A stretch of 64,000 bases of DNA from Planctomycetota bacterium (GCA_035384565.1 DAOOIT010000005.1:43893-107892), one strand, 5' to 3'; shown: positions 7,218-16,578, counted from the stretch's first letter. Notes: generated by a model not told the origin, from the letters alone. Program-made: numbers and translations.

Positions 7218-8717
7218 CTATGCCGGGAGATCGGCCAGCTTCTTCGCAATGAGCTCGCCGACCACCTGGGGATTGGCCTTGCCGCGCGTGGCTTTCATCA
7301 CCTGGCCCATCAGGAAGCCCTGGGCCTGCTTCTTCCCCTCGCGCAGGTCAGCGGCGGCTTTGGGGTTCTCCCGGAGCACTCGGAGGACGACGGACTCGAG
7401 TTCCGCGGTGTCCGAAATCTGCCGCAGACCGCGGCTTTCGATGATCTCCGGGGCGCGGCGGCCGGTGGCCGCCATCTCGGCGAAGACCTCCTTGCCCGTG
7501 TTGGGGGCGATGGTGCCCGCGCTCACGAGCCCCATCAGTTCCACCAGCGCCGCCGGCGGCACGGCCAGTTCCCCGATGGCAAGGCTGCGCGTCTTCAGCT
7601 CGCGCAGAACCGGGCCCATCACCCAGTTGCTCGCGGCCTTCGGCTCCGCGCCCAGCGCGACGCAGGACTCGAAGTAATCCGCCAACGCTCTGTCGGCCAC
7701 GAGCACGCCGGCATCGTAGTCGGGCAGGCCCAAGGCCGCAACGAATCGCCGCCGCCGGGCGGGGGCCATTTCGGGCAGTGAGGCCCGCACGCGTTCCAGC
7801 CACGCCTCGTCGATCTCCACGGGCACGAGATCGGGCTCGGGGAAGTAGCGGTAGTCCTGCGCCTCCTCCTTCGAGCGCATGGGAGCCGTGCGGCCGGCCG
7901 CGTCGTCCCACAGCCGCGTCTCGCGGGCGACCTGTTCGCCGTGGGCCAGGCGGTCCGACTGCCGCCGGGCCTCGTATTGGAGGGCGCTGGCGACCGCTTT
8001 CATCGAGTTGACGTTCTTAATCTCCACCCGGTTGCCGTACTCGCGTGCGCCCACGGGCCGCAGCGAGATGCTGGCCTCGAAGCGCAGCGAGCCCTCCTGC
8101 ATCTTGCAGTCGCTCACGCCCAGGTAGAGGAGCATGCTGGCCAGCGTTTCCATGTAGACGGTGGCTTCCTCGACGCTTCGCAGGTCGGGCTCGGTTACGA
8201 TCTCCACGAGCGGCGTGCCCGCGCGGTTGAGGTCCACCAGTGTCGCGCCGGCCAGCGCCGCGCGCTCCGCCTCCGACAGGTCGAACAGGGTGGTCTGCTG
8301 TAAGTCCTCAGGGTGCAAGAGCTTGCCGGCATCCTCTTCGATGTGGACGTTGTGGATTCGCACGCGCCGAGTGCGCCCGCCCACGTCGAGGTCCACATGG
8401 CCATTGACGCCGAGGTTCCGGTAGTTCTGCGAGATCTGGTAGTTCTTCGGCAGGTCGGGGTAGTAGTAGTTCTTGCGGTCCAGCGCCGTGTTTCGGCTGA
8501 TCGAGCAATTGAGCGCGAGGGCGGTCTTCAGGGCGTGCTCGAATGCCGTGCGGTTCAGGACGGGCAGCACCCCCGGGTGGCCGGTGCACACGGGGCACGT
8601 CTGGGTGTTGGGCGGTGCGCCGAAGCGGGTGCTGCATCCGCAGAAGAGCTTGGTCTTTGTGGCCAGGTGCGCGTGGGCTTCCAGGCCGATGACCACCTCG
8701 TAGGTGCTCTCGCTCAC
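7218..8717 (-). CDS. gatB: Asp/Glu-tRNA amidotransferase subunit B
   Basis: A 499-residue GatB. The kinase-like core is visible as GLEAHAHLATKTKLFCGC, TCPVCTGHPGVLPVLN, DRKNYYYPDLPKNYQISQ and HIEEDAGKL. The C-terminal helical and YqeY-type tail ends with VVGELIAKKLADLPA. The four-cysteine zinc site (CGC and CPVC) is intact. It transfers ammonia to phosphorylated Glu-tRNAGln or Asp-tRNAAsn in the cytoplasm. GTG 8717 overlaps the gatA stop (GTGA), with GGAGG eight bases upstream inside gatA, so translation is coupled. No gatC is found next to the pair in this window. Confidence 0.97.
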   Translation of the reverse strand: MSESTYEVVIGLEAHAHLATKTKLFCGCSTRFGAPPNTQTCPVCTGHPGVLPVLNRTAFEHALKTALALNCSISRNTALDRKNYYYPDLPKNYQISQNYRNLGVNGHVDLDVGGRTRRVRIHNVHIEEDAGKLLHPEDLQQTTLFDLSEAERAALAGATLVDLNRAGTPLVEIVTEPDLRSVEEATVYMETLASMLLYLGVSDCKMQEGSLRFEASISLRPVGAREYGNRVEIKNVNSMKAVASALQYEARRQSDRLAHGEQVARETRLWDDAAGRTAPMRSKEEAQDYRYFPEPDLVPVEIDEAWLERVRASLPEMAPARRRRFVAALGLPDYDAGVLVADRALADYFESCVALGAEPKAASNWVMGPVLRELKTRSLAIGELAVPPAALVELMGLVSAGTIAPNTGKEVFAEMAATGRRAPEIIESRGLRQISDTAELESVVLRVLRENPKAAADLREGKKQAQGFLMGQVMKATRGKANPQVVGELIAKKLADLPA

Positions 8718-10204
8718 AGCGGCGGCCTCCGCAGATGGTGGTCGGTGGCCCGCTCGTGCGCGCGGGCGAGTTGCAGGAGGCCCAACTCATCGAACGGCTT
8801 GCCCAGAAGCTGGAGGCCGATGGGCAGGCCCCCGCTCGTGAAACCACAGGGCACGGCGATGCCGGGGATGCCGGCGAGGTTGCACGAGATCGTAAACACG
8901 TCTCCCATATACATTTGCAGCGGATCATCGGCCCTCTCACCCACGCGGAAGGCCGCCGTGGGCGCAGTGGGGCAGGCGATGGCATCCACCTTCTTGAACG
9001 CCTCGTCGAAATCCCGCTTGATCAGCGATCGCACCTTGGAGGCCTTGAGGTAGTAAGCGTCGTAGTAGCCGCTACTTAGGGCGTAAGTTCCGAGCAGGAT
9101 GCGGCGCTTGACCTCGGGTCCGAAGCCCTCGGCCCGCGACCGCGAGACCATCTCGATCAGATCCGCCTGGTCACCGGCGCGGTGGCCGTAGTGCGCGCCA
9201 TCGTAGCGCGCCAGGTTCGAGCTGGCCTCGGCCGTGGCGATCACGTAGTAGACCGCCACGGCGTAAGCCGATAGGCTACCATTCTTTACGTCAATCCTGC
9301 TGTGCGGCAGCGATATCTCGGTTACCTCGGCGCCCTGCCCCGCCAGCACCTCGACCGCATGACGCACAGCGCCCTCCACGTCGCGGTCCATGCCCTCGAT
9401 GAAGAACTCCCGCGGCAAGCCGATTCGGCGGCCACGGATGTCAGCCTCCAGTTGCCCAACGTAGTCGGGCACGGGCTCGGGGGCGGAGGTGGAGTCGCGC
9501 GGATCATGCTGCGCGATGACGCCAAGGAGGAGCGCCGCATCGGTCACATCGCGTGTCATCGGGCCGACCTGGTCGAGCGATGAGGCGAAGGCGATCAGGC
9601 CGTAACGCGAGACGCGGCCATAGGTTGGCTTCATGCCCACCACGCCGCAGAAGCTGGCCGGCTGGCGGATGGAGCCGCCCGTGTCGGAGCCGAGGGCCAT
9701 CGCCGCCTCGCCGGCGGCCACGGCCGCGGCCGACCCCCCGCTCGAGCCGCCGGGCACTCGGTCGAGGTCCCACGGGTTCCGCGAGGCGCCGAACGCTGAG
9801 TTCTCGGTGGACGAGCCCATCGCGAACTCGTCGAGATTGGTCTTGCCGACGGGCACGGCCCCCGCGGCAAGGGCTCGCTCGACCACGGTGGCGTTGTAGG
9901 GCGGCACGTAGCTGGCCAGCATCTTCGATGAGCACGTGGTGCGGGTGCCGGCCGTACACAGGTTGTCCTTGATGGCGATCGGGATGCCGCACAGCGCCCC
10001 GGGCTTCTCGCCTCTGGCCAGCGCCGCGTCAATTTCCCGTGCCCGCCGCAGCGCCCCTTCGGCGTCCACCGACACGAAGGCGTGGAGCTTGCCCTCCACC
10101 GTCCCGATGCGCTCCAGGCATGCCCTCGCCGCCGCCTCGGCCGTCAAGCCGCCGGCGACGATCTTCTCGCGTATCTGGTGTCCGGTCAGTTCGTGGGGTG
10201 TCAA
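8714..10204 (-). CDS. gatA: Asp/Glu-tRNA amidotransferase subunit A
   Basis: A 496-residue amidase-signature protein. The catalytic Lys lies in GIPIAIKDN, the cis-Ser and nucleophile Ser in GGSSGGSAAAVAAG and SDTGGSIRQPASF, and the C-terminal VPCGFTSGGLPIGLQLLG is typical of GatA. It hydrolyses glutamine and channels ammonia to GatB for indirect aminoacylation of tRNAGln or tRNAAsn. The start codon is a TTG at 10204 with a weak AGGGG upstream. It is first in the gatA-gatB pair; gatC must be elsewhere if the heterotrimer is made. Confidence 0.97.
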   Translation of the reverse strand: MTPHELTGHQIREKIVAGGLTAEAAARACLERIGTVEGKLHAFVSVDAEGALRRAREIDAALARGEKPGALCGIPIAIKDNLCTAGTRTTCSSKMLASYVPPYNATVVERALAAGAVPVGKTNLDEFAMGSSTENSAFGASRNPWDLDRVPGGSSGGSAAAVAAGEAAMALGSDTGGSIRQPASFCGVVGMKPTYGRVSRYGLIAFASSLDQVGPMTRDVTDAALLLGVIAQHDPRDSTSAPEPVPDYVGQLEADIRGRRIGLPREFFIEGMDRDVEGAVRHAVEVLAGQGAEVTEISLPHSRIDVKNGSLSAYAVAVYYVIATAEASSNLARYDGAHYGHRAGDQADLIEMVSRSRAEGFGPEVKRRILLGTYALSSGYYDAYYLKASKVRSLIKRDFDEAFKKVDAIACPTAPTAAFRVGERADDPLQMYMGDVFTISCNLAGIPGIAVPCGFTSGGLPIGLQLLGKPFDELGLLQLARAHERATDHHLRRPPL

Positions 10205-10250
10205 GGTTCAGCCCAGCCCCTTTGCCTTCTCTGCTCGCTCTCTTCGTCCT

Positions 10251-10280
10251 CTCCGCTCTGCGTGCCCTGCGTGAGACTCT
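10251..10280 (-). repeat. GAGTCTCACGCAG-type dispersed repeat
   Basis: On the minus strand this reads AAGAGTCTCACGCAGGGCAC then GCAGAGCGGAG. The same word GAGTCTCACGCAG occurs at 17887, 22310 (minus) and 44448. It sits in the hemL-gatA gap, just after the hemL stop. Confidence 0.7.
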
Positions 10281-11585
10281 TCACGCCTTCGCGATCACGC
10301 CGAGAACCTCCTGTGCCGCCGCGATGGTGGCGTCAATATCCGCCTCGGTGTGCGCGGCGGAGACGAAGCCTGTCTCGAACTGCGAGGGGGCGAAGTAGAA
10401 GCCCCGGTCGAGCATGCCGTGGAAGAAGGCGGCGTAACGCCTGACATCTGCTCGCTTTGCGTCGGCATAGCTCCACACAGGGCCTGGACAGAAGAAGGTG
10501 CAGAACATGGACTGCACCCCGACGCCATGCGTCGTGAGGCCAGCCTTGGCGGCGGCCTCGGCCATGCCGCGGCACAGCCGTTCGCAGAGAGCGTTGATCC
10601 TCTGGTAGACCGCGCCATCGCGGAGGCGCTCCAGCGTGGCCAGGCCCGCCGCCACGGCGATGGGGTTGCCCGACAGCGTGCCCGCCTGATACGTCGCGCC
10701 TACGGGGGCCACATGGTCCATAATGTCCGCCCGTCCGCCATAGGCACCCACGGGCAGCCCGCCGCCGATGATCTTGCCCAGGGTCGTCAGGTCGGGCGTC
10801 ACGCCGTAGAGCGCCTGCGCCCCGCCCCAGGCTGCACGGAAGCCCGTGATCACCTCGTCGAAGATGAGCAGAATCCCGCGCTTCCTCGTGACCTCCCGCA
10901 GTCCTGCCAGGTAGCCGGGCTTCGGGGGGATCAGCCCGACGTTGGCCGCGATCGGCTCGATGATGATGGCCGCGATCTCTTTGCCGCGGGCGTCGCACAG
11001 GGCCTTCACCGCATCCAGGTCGTTGTAAGGCAGCACGAGCGTGTGCCGAGCGAAGTCGGCCGGCACGCCGGGCGAGGTGGGGATGCCGAACGTCAACGCC
11101 CCCGACCCCGCGGCCACCAGCAGGCCGTCGGCGTGGCCGTGGTAGCAGCCGTCGAACTTCACAATCGCGTCGCGGCGCGTGAAGGCCCGGGCCAGGCGGA
11201 TCGCGCTCATCGTCGCCTCGGTGCCCGAGTTCACCAGCCGCACCTTCTCGATGGACGGCACGGCCTCGACGAGCAGTTCGGCGAGGCGCGTCTCGGCCAG
11301 CGTGGGCGCGCCGAAGCTCGAGCCCTTCTCGGCCGCCGCCTTCACCGCCGCCACCACCTCGGGCGCGGCGTGGCCCAGAATCAGCGGGCCCCACGACGCC
11401 ACGTAATCCACGTACGCGTTGCCGTCAATATCCGTCAGCCGGCAGCCCTGGCCGCTGGCCATGAAGACCGGCGTGCCGCCCACGCCCCCGAACGCCCGCA
11501 CCGGGCTGTTCACCCCGCCAGGGATCAGCTTGCGCGCCGCCTCGAAGGCCGCCGCCGACTTCGCATGCTCTTGCCTCTCGCCCAT
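10281..11585 (-). CDS. hemL: Glutamate-1-semialdehyde 2,1-aminomutase
   Basis: A 434-residue class III PLP aminotransferase that converts glutamate-1-semialdehyde to 5-aminolevulinate in the C5 haem pathway. Markers are PGGVNSPVRAF, SWGPLILGHA, VNSGTEATMSAIRLAR, CYHGHADGLLV, the FDEVITGFR PLP-binding segment and the Schiff-base Lys in TTLGKIIGGGLPVGAYGG. Length is normal. Transcription is divergent from purM, and a good promoter lies 45-73 bases upstream of ATG 11585. Haem and sirohaem share this precursor, so the enzyme also supports the sirohaem of the sulfite reductase at 28.2-30.6 kb, but that link is general metabolism. Confidence 0.97.
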   Translation of the reverse strand: MGERQEHAKSAAAFEAARKLIPGGVNSPVRAFGGVGGTPVFMASGQGCRLTDIDGNAYVDYVASWGPLILGHAAPEVVAAVKAAAEKGSSFGAPTLAETRLAELLVEAVPSIEKVRLVNSGTEATMSAIRLARAFTRRDAIVKFDGCYHGHADGLLVAAGSGALTFGIPTSPGVPADFARHTLVLPYNDLDAVKALCDARGKEIAAIIIEPIAANVGLIPPKPGYLAGLREVTRKRGILLIFDEVITGFRAAWGGAQALYGVTPDLTTLGKIIGGGLPVGAYGGRADIMDHVAPVGATYQAGTLSGNPIAVAAGLATLERLRDGAVYQRINALCERLCRGMAEAAAKAGLTTHGVGVQSMFCTFFCPGPVWSYADAKRADVRRYAAFFHGMLDRGFYFAPSQFETGFVSAAHTEADIDATIAAAQEVLGVIAKA

Positions 11586-11629
11586 ACGGTTTCCTCGCCC
11601 GGCCGGGTTGGGAGTCGCGGATGCGACCG

Positions 11630-11658
11630 ATCATACCCCGCTGGGCGCTCGCAGTCAA
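11630..11658 (-). promoter_or_regulatory. hemL sigma-70 promoter
   Basis: TTGACT, 17-base spacer, TATGAT on the minus strand. The transcript would have a leader of about 38 bases before ATG 11585. It is back to back with the purM promoter at 11675. Confidence 0.65.
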
Positions 11659-11674
11659 ACGGGCCGCCTGGCAC

Positions 11675-11703
11675 TTGGCATCCCTCCCCTCGCCGGATAC
11701 AAT
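11675..11703 (+). promoter_or_regulatory. purM sigma-70 promoter
   Basis: TTGGCA, 17-base spacer, TACAAT. The upstream ATG at 11702 lies inside this -10 box, which supports ATG 11738 as the true purM start. Confidence 0.6.
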
Positions 11704-11737
11704 GGCGGCGCCCCTGAACACGAAAGGCGCCGCCCCC

Positions 11738-12778
11738 ATGGACGACAAGCTTTCCTACCAGAAGTCCGGCGTGGACATTGATGTGGCCGACGCGACGAAG
11801 CGCGCGATGGCCAGGAGCCTGGAGACCCGCGACCCCCGCGTGCTCAACCGCCTGGGCGCCTTCGCATCGCTCTTCGACGCGTCCTTCCCCGACCTCCGGC
11901 ACCCCGTGCTCGTCCTCAAGATCGAGGAGCCGGGCAGCAAGCAGAAGCTCGCCTTCCAGCACCGCCGCCCCGTCGGCATCGCCTACGACCTCATCAACCA
12001 CCTGGTCAACGACATCATCGTACTGGGCGCGCGGCCCCTGGCAGTCCTCGACGTCATCATCTGCGGCAAGCTCGAGAAGGACGTCGTCGCGCAGTTCGTG
12101 GACGCCCTGGCCAAGGCCTGCCGCGAGCAGGACTGCTCGCTCGTGGGCGGCGAGACCAGCGAACAGCCGGGCGTGGTCGAGGCGGGCGTCTACGTGCTGG
12201 CCGCCAGCATCGTGGGCGTGGCGGACCGCGACCGGGTGATTGACGGCTCGAAGATCGCCCTCGGCGACACCGTGCTGGCCGTCGCCTCCAACGGCCTCCA
12301 CACCAACGGCTACTCCCTCGTCCGCGCCCTGATGGCGAAGAAGCCAGGGATTCTGGAGAAGCAGGTCGGCGGCGAGAGCTTCCTCGACGCCATTCTCCGC
12401 CCCCACAAGTGCTATTGGCAGCCGTTCCGCGACCTCTTCGCCTGGCCCGAGCTGCACGGCCTGGCCCACATCACGGGCAGCGGCATCGCCGGCAACCTCA
12501 ACCGCATCCTCCCCCCTGGCCTCGACGCCTCGATAGACCTCTCCGCCATCCGCGTCCTGCCCCTCTTCAAGCTCATCCGCGGCGAGGGCGGCGTGGAGGA
12601 CAGCGACATGCTCCGCACCTTCAACCTGGGCGTGGGCATGACCCTCGTCGTCGCCCCCTCCGCCGTCCCCCGCATGCAAGCCCACCTCGCCGCCAAGGGG
12701 TGTGAGAGCTATCCCATTGGGGAGATTGTCGAGGGGAGGCAGGAGGTCACATACCGTGGCAGCATCCAGTGGTCATAG
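11738..12778 (+). CDS. purM: Phosphoribosylformylglycinamidine cyclo-ligase (AIR synthase)
   Basis: A 346-residue PurM-superfamily protein. It opens KLSYQKSGVDIDVADA, like AIR synthases, and has NDIIVLGARPLAVLDVI, the glycine-rich LVGGETSEQPGVV, VASNGLHTNGYSLVR and HITGSGIAGNLNRILP. It closes the imidazole ring of AIR with ATP in purine synthesis. ATG 11738 is used because the promoter covers the only earlier ATG. No other purine genes are near. The protein is slightly divergent from textbook PurM, so a paralogous ATP-dependent synthase is a small possibility. Confidence 0.9.
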   Translation: MDDKLSYQKSGVDIDVADATKRAMARSLETRDPRVLNRLGAFASLFDASFPDLRHPVLVLKIEEPGSKQKLAFQHRRPVGIAYDLINHLVNDIIVLGARPLAVLDVIICGKLEKDVVAQFVDALAKACREQDCSLVGGETSEQPGVVEAGVYVLAASIVGVADRDRVIDGSKIALGDTVLAVASNGLHTNGYSLVRALMAKKPGILEKQVGGESFLDAILRPHKCYWQPFRDLFAWPELHGLAHITGSGIAGNLNRILPPGLDASIDLSAIRVLPLFKLIRGEGGVEDSDMLRTFNLGVGMTLVVAPSAVPRMQAHLAAKGCESYPIGEIVEGRQEVTYRGSIQWS

Positions 12779-12815
12779 GACCTGGGCAACCCAATACCGT
12801 GCCAGGAGCGCTTCA

Positions 12816-13760
12816 ATGCGGAAGTGGTCTGTGTGGGCACTCTCAGCCGTCGCAGTCGCGCTCGCGTTCACCCCGGGCCCCTCGCCCGCCGGCGAGGCCG
12901 ATCCCTGGGCGGGCGAAAACGACGAGACTCGTGAGAAAATGGAGGAACTGGCGGAGGAGGAGATCACGGGGCGACTCGACGACGAGCAGCGCGACATGGT
13001 CCACAAGTACTGGGCCAGCCATCTGCGCCGTTGCGCGATGGACGGCGTGGACTCGGCCCGCTACTCGATCGCGGAGCTGAAGCTCCAGCGCGGCGATGCC
13101 AAGGGCGCCGTGGCGGCGCTGGGCGAGATCGCGGCCAGCACGGCGAACGCCGAGGTGCGCAGCCTCGCTCACCTGAACCTCGGCGAAATCCACCGCCGGC
13201 ACCTCAACGACGCCGATGGGGCGGTGAAGCACTATCTCCAGGTGGCGGGCGTCCAGCGGCACATGGCCCGCCACTGCCTGCTGCGCATGTGCGACGAGAT
13301 GGGCAAGGCCGACGTGGCGGCGAAGGCCGTGGAGGCCATCCTGCCCGGCGTGAAGGAGAAAGGCGAGAAACTCGCCCTCCTCCACCAGCTCGCCGCGCTC
13401 TACAGGCGCCTGAACCAGGCCGACCAGGCCCTGGCCACCTACGAGCGCATCGCCAAGGAGTTCACTGCCGCCGACGCCAGGGAGATGCGCGAGGCGGCGG
13501 TGCGCGAGGTGCGCGAGGCCGTGGACAAGATGATCGCCCTGCGCCAGCGCGACCGCGACGGCGATGATGAGGCCGCCGAGAGGATTGCGGAGCAGCTCGA
13601 GGCCCGCCGCCGCGAGCTTCGCCTCGCCCGTCGGATGGACGAGTTGAAGGCCTTCGAAGAAGCCATGGAGCAGGGCGAAGCAAAGCTGCGCAAGGCCGAA
13701 GAACAGCGCGAACGCCGCGAAGAAGAGAAGGACGCCCCCAAGAAGGAGGGGGAACTGTAA
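12816..13760 (+). CDS. Exported TPR-repeat protein
   Basis: A 314-residue protein with a signal peptide (MRKWSVWALSAVAVALAF, cleaved near SPAGEA). TPR-like helices fill residues 75-215: SIAELKLQRGDAKGAVAALG, LAHLNLGEIHRRHLNDADGA, HQLAALYRRLNQADQALATY. A long charged coiled coil rich in Glu, Arg and Lys forms the last third. ATG 12816 has AGGAG seven bases upstream. It is probably a periplasmic scaffold. It lies 37 bases after purM and 17 before the next gene, so it may be in the same transcript, but no shared function is evident. Confidence 0.85.
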   Translation: MRKWSVWALSAVAVALAFTPGPSPAGEADPWAGENDETREKMEELAEEEITGRLDDEQRDMVHKYWASHLRRCAMDGVDSARYSIAELKLQRGDAKGAVAALGEIAASTANAEVRSLAHLNLGEIHRRHLNDADGAVKHYLQVAGVQRHMARHCLLRMCDEMGKADVAAKAVEAILPGVKEKGEKLALLHQLAALYRRLNQADQALATYERIAKEFTAADAREMREAAVREVREAVDKMIALRQRDRDGDDEAAERIAEQLEARRRELRLARRMDELKAFEEAMEQGEAKLRKAEEQRERREEEKDAPKKEGEL

Positions 13761-13777
13761 GAGCGCACAATGGGGGA

Positions 13778-15157
13778 ATGACGGTGCCGAAGCCCACGAT
13801 TCTGGTTCTCGGGCTCCTGGCGTCCTTCGCCTCCGCGACGGAGCCCTGCCGCATCGAGGTGGTGGAGAAGGGCAGCGGCTGGCCCGTGCCGCTGGTCGAA
13901 CTCCGCACGACGCATCAGGTGCGATTCCTCACCGACAATGCGGGCGTGATCGCCTTCGACCTGCCCGAGCTGATGGGGCGCGAGACGTGGTTCGACGTGC
14001 TCGGCCACGGCTACGAGGCGCCCAAGGACGGCTTCGGCTACCGGGGCGTCCGCCTCACGCCTCAGCCCGGCAAGACGCTCAAGGTCGAGGTGGCGCGCAC
14101 CATCATCGCGAAGCGCCTCGGCCGGCTGACGGGCGGCGGCCTCTTCGCCGAGAGCCAGAAGACGGGGCGCGAGGGCGACTGGCCCGAGTCGGGCGTGCTG
14201 GGCTGCGACAGCGTGCAGAACGCCGTCCATCGCGGCAAGCTCTTCTGGGCCTGGGGCGACACCACGCTGGCGCACTACCCCCTCGGCATCTTCCACATGA
14301 GCAGCGCCACCACGGCGCCCCAGCCGCTCGCATCGTTCGAGCCGCCCGTGCGGCTGAAGTTCGACTACTTCCGCGACGCCCAGGGCCGCCCCCGCGGCGT
14401 AGCGCAGATGCCGGGCACCGGCCCCACCTGGGTGAGCGGCTACGTGAGCCTGCCCGACAAGAGCGGCGCCCCCCGCCTCGTGGGCGCGTACGTGAAGATC
14501 AAGCCGCCGCTCGAAGCCTACGAGGCCGGCCTGTGTGTGTGGAACGATGCGGCCTCGGCCTTCGAGCGGCACAGGGTCGTCTGGACGAAGTCCGACGCCG
14601 AGCCGAAGAAGCCGCCGCTGCCCGAGGGCCATCCCGCCCTGTGGAAGGACGCGGCGGGCCAGGAGTGGGTGCTCTTCGGCGACCCGTTGCCGAGGCTCCG
14701 CTGCCCCGCGACGTTTGAGGCGTGGGGCGACCCGTCGCAGTGGGAGCCGCTCACGCCGCAGGAGAGCCTGGTCGCCGCCTCCGATGGCAAGCCCGTGAAG
14801 CCCCACAGCGGCTCCATCGCGTGGAACGCCTTCCGCAAGCGCTGGGTGACCGTGTTCATGCAGCACTTCGGCCAGCCGTCGGCCTTCGGCGAGCTGTGGT
14901 ACGCGGAGGCCGACTCGCCCACCGGCCCCTGGGGCAAGGCGGTGAAGGTGCTCAGCCACGACAACTACACCTTCTACAACCCCCGCCTGCACCCGGAGTT
15001 CACGCCCGCCGAGTCGCCGATTCTGCTCTTCGAGGGGACGTATACGCAGCAGTTCGCCGACAAGCCGCACCCGACGCCCCGCTACGACTACAACCAGATT
15101 CTCTACCGGCTCGACCTCGACGACCCGGCCCTCAAGCCGGCGCGCCAGGCGCGCTAG
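13778..15157 (+). CDS. Secreted propeller-like protein of unknown function
   Basis: A 459-residue protein with a signal peptide (LVLGLLASFASATEP). Residues 25-100 look like a carboxypeptidase-regulatory or transthyretin-like beta-sandwich. The rest is rich in beta-propeller pieces such as GCDSVQNAVHRGKLFWAWGD, GEPLPRLRCP-like turns, HSGSIAWNAFRKRWVTVF and GELWYAEADSPTGPW, reminiscent of five-bladed GH43/DUF4185-type domains. No catalytic triad can be assigned. It ends tail to tail with the next gene: the two TAG stops share the palindrome CTAG at 15154-15157. It is perhaps a glycan-binding or glycosidase-like protein of the outer compartment. Confidence 0.8.
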   Translation: MTVPKPTILVLGLLASFASATEPCRIEVVEKGSGWPVPLVELRTTHQVRFLTDNAGVIAFDLPELMGRETWFDVLGHGYEAPKDGFGYRGVRLTPQPGKTLKVEVARTIIAKRLGRLTGGGLFAESQKTGREGDWPESGVLGCDSVQNAVHRGKLFWAWGDTTLAHYPLGIFHMSSATTAPQPLASFEPPVRLKFDYFRDAQGRPRGVAQMPGTGPTWVSGYVSLPDKSGAPRLVGAYVKIKPPLEAYEAGLCVWNDAASAFERHRVVWTKSDAEPKKPPLPEGHPALWKDAAGQEWVLFGDPLPRLRCPATFEAWGDPSQWEPLTPQESLVAASDGKPVKPHSGSIAWNAFRKRWVTVFMQHFGQPSAFGELWYAEADSPTGPWGKAVKVLSHDNYTFYNPRLHPEFTPAESPILLFEGTYTQQFADKPHPTPRYDYNQILYRLDLDDPALKPARQAR

Positions 15158-16392
15158 AGCGCCCACGGCTCGCGCATGGGCCGCCGCATCAGGCGGTTCG
15201 CGTCGGGGTCGTCGAGGAACTGCTCCTTCACGGGGTCCCAGCGCAGCTTGCGGCCGAGGCGAACGGCCAGGTCGCCCACGTGGCTCACGAGGTCGGAGCG
15301 CACGGCGTCCTCGATGAAGCTCACGGGGTCCACGCGGGTGCGGACGGCCTCGAGGAAGTTGCCGCCGTGGCTGTGGCTGACGGGCAGGTGGATTTCGTCG
15401 GGGCCGATGGGGCTCTTGAGCAGTTCCTCGGGCTCGGCCTTGAGGTAGCCGCGCGAGATGCCCACCCAGCCCTGGGTGCCGATGAAGCGGGTGTGGTCGC
15501 CGCCGGGGGTGAAGCGCAGCCGGACGCCGTTGCCGAAGGTGATGCGCACGTCCCAGTCATAGACGGCGTCGTGGCGGCCCTCGGAGGCGATTTTGCCGGT
15601 GGCCTCGACCTCCCAGATGCCGGCCTTGTGGATGTCGTAGCCCCACACCAGGATGTCGAGGGGGTGCGCGCCCCAGCCGGCGATGAAGCCCAGGGCGTAG
15701 TCGTAGCAGTGATACCAGTTGCCGCCGCCGAGCGGGCAGCCGGTGAACGGCGTCCAGCGCGCGGGGCCGAGCCAGAGGTCGTAGTCGAGTCCCTCGGGCA
15801 CGGGCATGGGCTTGGTGTTGCCGCCGGGGCCGCTGTTGGGCGCGATGACGATGATCTCTTTGACCTCGCCGATGCGGCCGTTGCGCACGAGTTCGCAGCC
15901 GTAGCGGCAGTGGGCGCTCGAGCGCTGCTGGGTGCCGTACTGGAAGATGCGGCCGTAGCGCCGCACGGCTTGCCGGCACACGAGGTCCTCGTGGATGCTG
16001 ACGCCGAGGGGCTTCTCCACGTACATGTCCTTGCCCGCCTTGGCGGCGGCGACGGCGATGGGCACGTGCCAGTGGTCGGGCGTGCCGATGGTCACGGCGT
16101 CGAGGTCCTTGCGGTCGAGCAGTTCGCGGAAGTCGGCGTGCGGCGTGGCGCCCATGCGCTGGGCGAGGTTCTCGCGGCGGTTGCGCCACGTGTCGCACAC
16201 GGCGAGCACGCGCCCGCAGCCCAGGCCGCCGCCGCGCCCGCCGCAGCCGATCATGCCCACGGCCACCTGGTCGCTGGCGGGCGGCTGCCCCTGCGCGCCC
16301 AACGCGCCCGAGGTGAGCGCATACGGCGCCACGAGCCCCGCGCCGCCCAGGGCCAGAAACCCCCGACGACTCATCGCGCTCTTCCCTGCCAT
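15154..16392 (-). CDS. Gfo/Idh/MocA oxidoreductase with Tat signal
   Basis: A 412-residue NAD(P)-dependent oxidoreductase. The Tat motif SRRGFLALGG at residues 8-17 precedes the Rossmann segment VGMIGCGGRGGG, so the cofactor would be bound before export. Other marks are VTIGTPDHWHVPIAVAAAKA, DMYVEKPLGVSIHED, the substrate-domain GWGAHPLDILVWGYD, and a C-terminal NRLMRRPMREPW typical of planctomycete paralogs. Family members oxidise sugar hydroxyls, often to 3-keto sugars. ATG 16392 has AGGAGG seven bases upstream. It forms a loose pair with the next oxidoreductase gene, separated by three hairpins. The exact sugar is unknown. Confidence 0.93.
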   Translation of the reverse strand: MAGKSAMSRRGFLALGGAGLVAPYALTSGALGAQGQPPASDQVAVGMIGCGGRGGGLGCGRVLAVCDTWRNRRENLAQRMGATPHADFRELLDRKDLDAVTIGTPDHWHVPIAVAAAKAGKDMYVEKPLGVSIHEDLVCRQAVRRYGRIFQYGTQQRSSAHCRYGCELVRNGRIGEVKEIIVIAPNSGPGGNTKPMPVPEGLDYDLWLGPARWTPFTGCPLGGGNWYHCYDYALGFIAGWGAHPLDILVWGYDIHKAGIWEVEATGKIASEGRHDAVYDWDVRITFGNGVRLRFTPGGDHTRFIGTQGWVGISRGYLKAEPEELLKSPIGPDEIHLPVSHSHGGNFLEAVRTRVDPVSFIEDAVRSDLVSHVGDLAVRLGRKLRWDPVKEQFLDDPDANRLMRRPMREPWAL

Positions 16393-16461
16393 CGCCTCAC
16401 CTCCTGCACTGCCCCCCCCAACCCAAGCAAAGCACATTGCCCTGTGTGATGCAAGTGCGGG

Positions 16462-16495
16462 GGAGGAAGCCCCTCTTGCAAGAGGGGCTTCCTCC
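16462..16495. repeat. 34-bp perfect palindrome, TTGCAA core
   Basis: A 17-bp perfect inverted repeat without a loop, GGAGGAAGCCCC then TCTTGCAAGA at the centre. It belongs with 16593-16624 and 56860-56908, which share AGGA(A)GC arms and the CTT(C)GCAAG core but differ in the arm interiors. Confidence 0.85.
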
Positions 16496-16516
16496 TCCGA
16501 GCCCCTACCTTCCCGG

Positions 16517-16578
16517 GAACTCTCACTCGGGCTGTCGCCTTTGAGCCGCTCAAAGGCGGCAGCCCAATCTGAGAGTTC
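16517..16578. repeat. Two-tier hairpin between palindromes
   Basis: The inner stem pairs GGGCTGTCGCCTTTGAG (529-545) with 549-565 around a CCG loop, with one T-G wobble. The outer stem pairs GAACTCTCA (517-525) with TGAGAGTTC (570-578). It sits between the two TTGCAA palindromes, making a three-hairpin composite of about 160 bp. Confidence 0.8.

Noticed and set aside
7218..10204. Missing gatC as a sign of a defective amidotransferase
   Set aside because: gatC is often unlinked, so its absence from this window says nothing about function.
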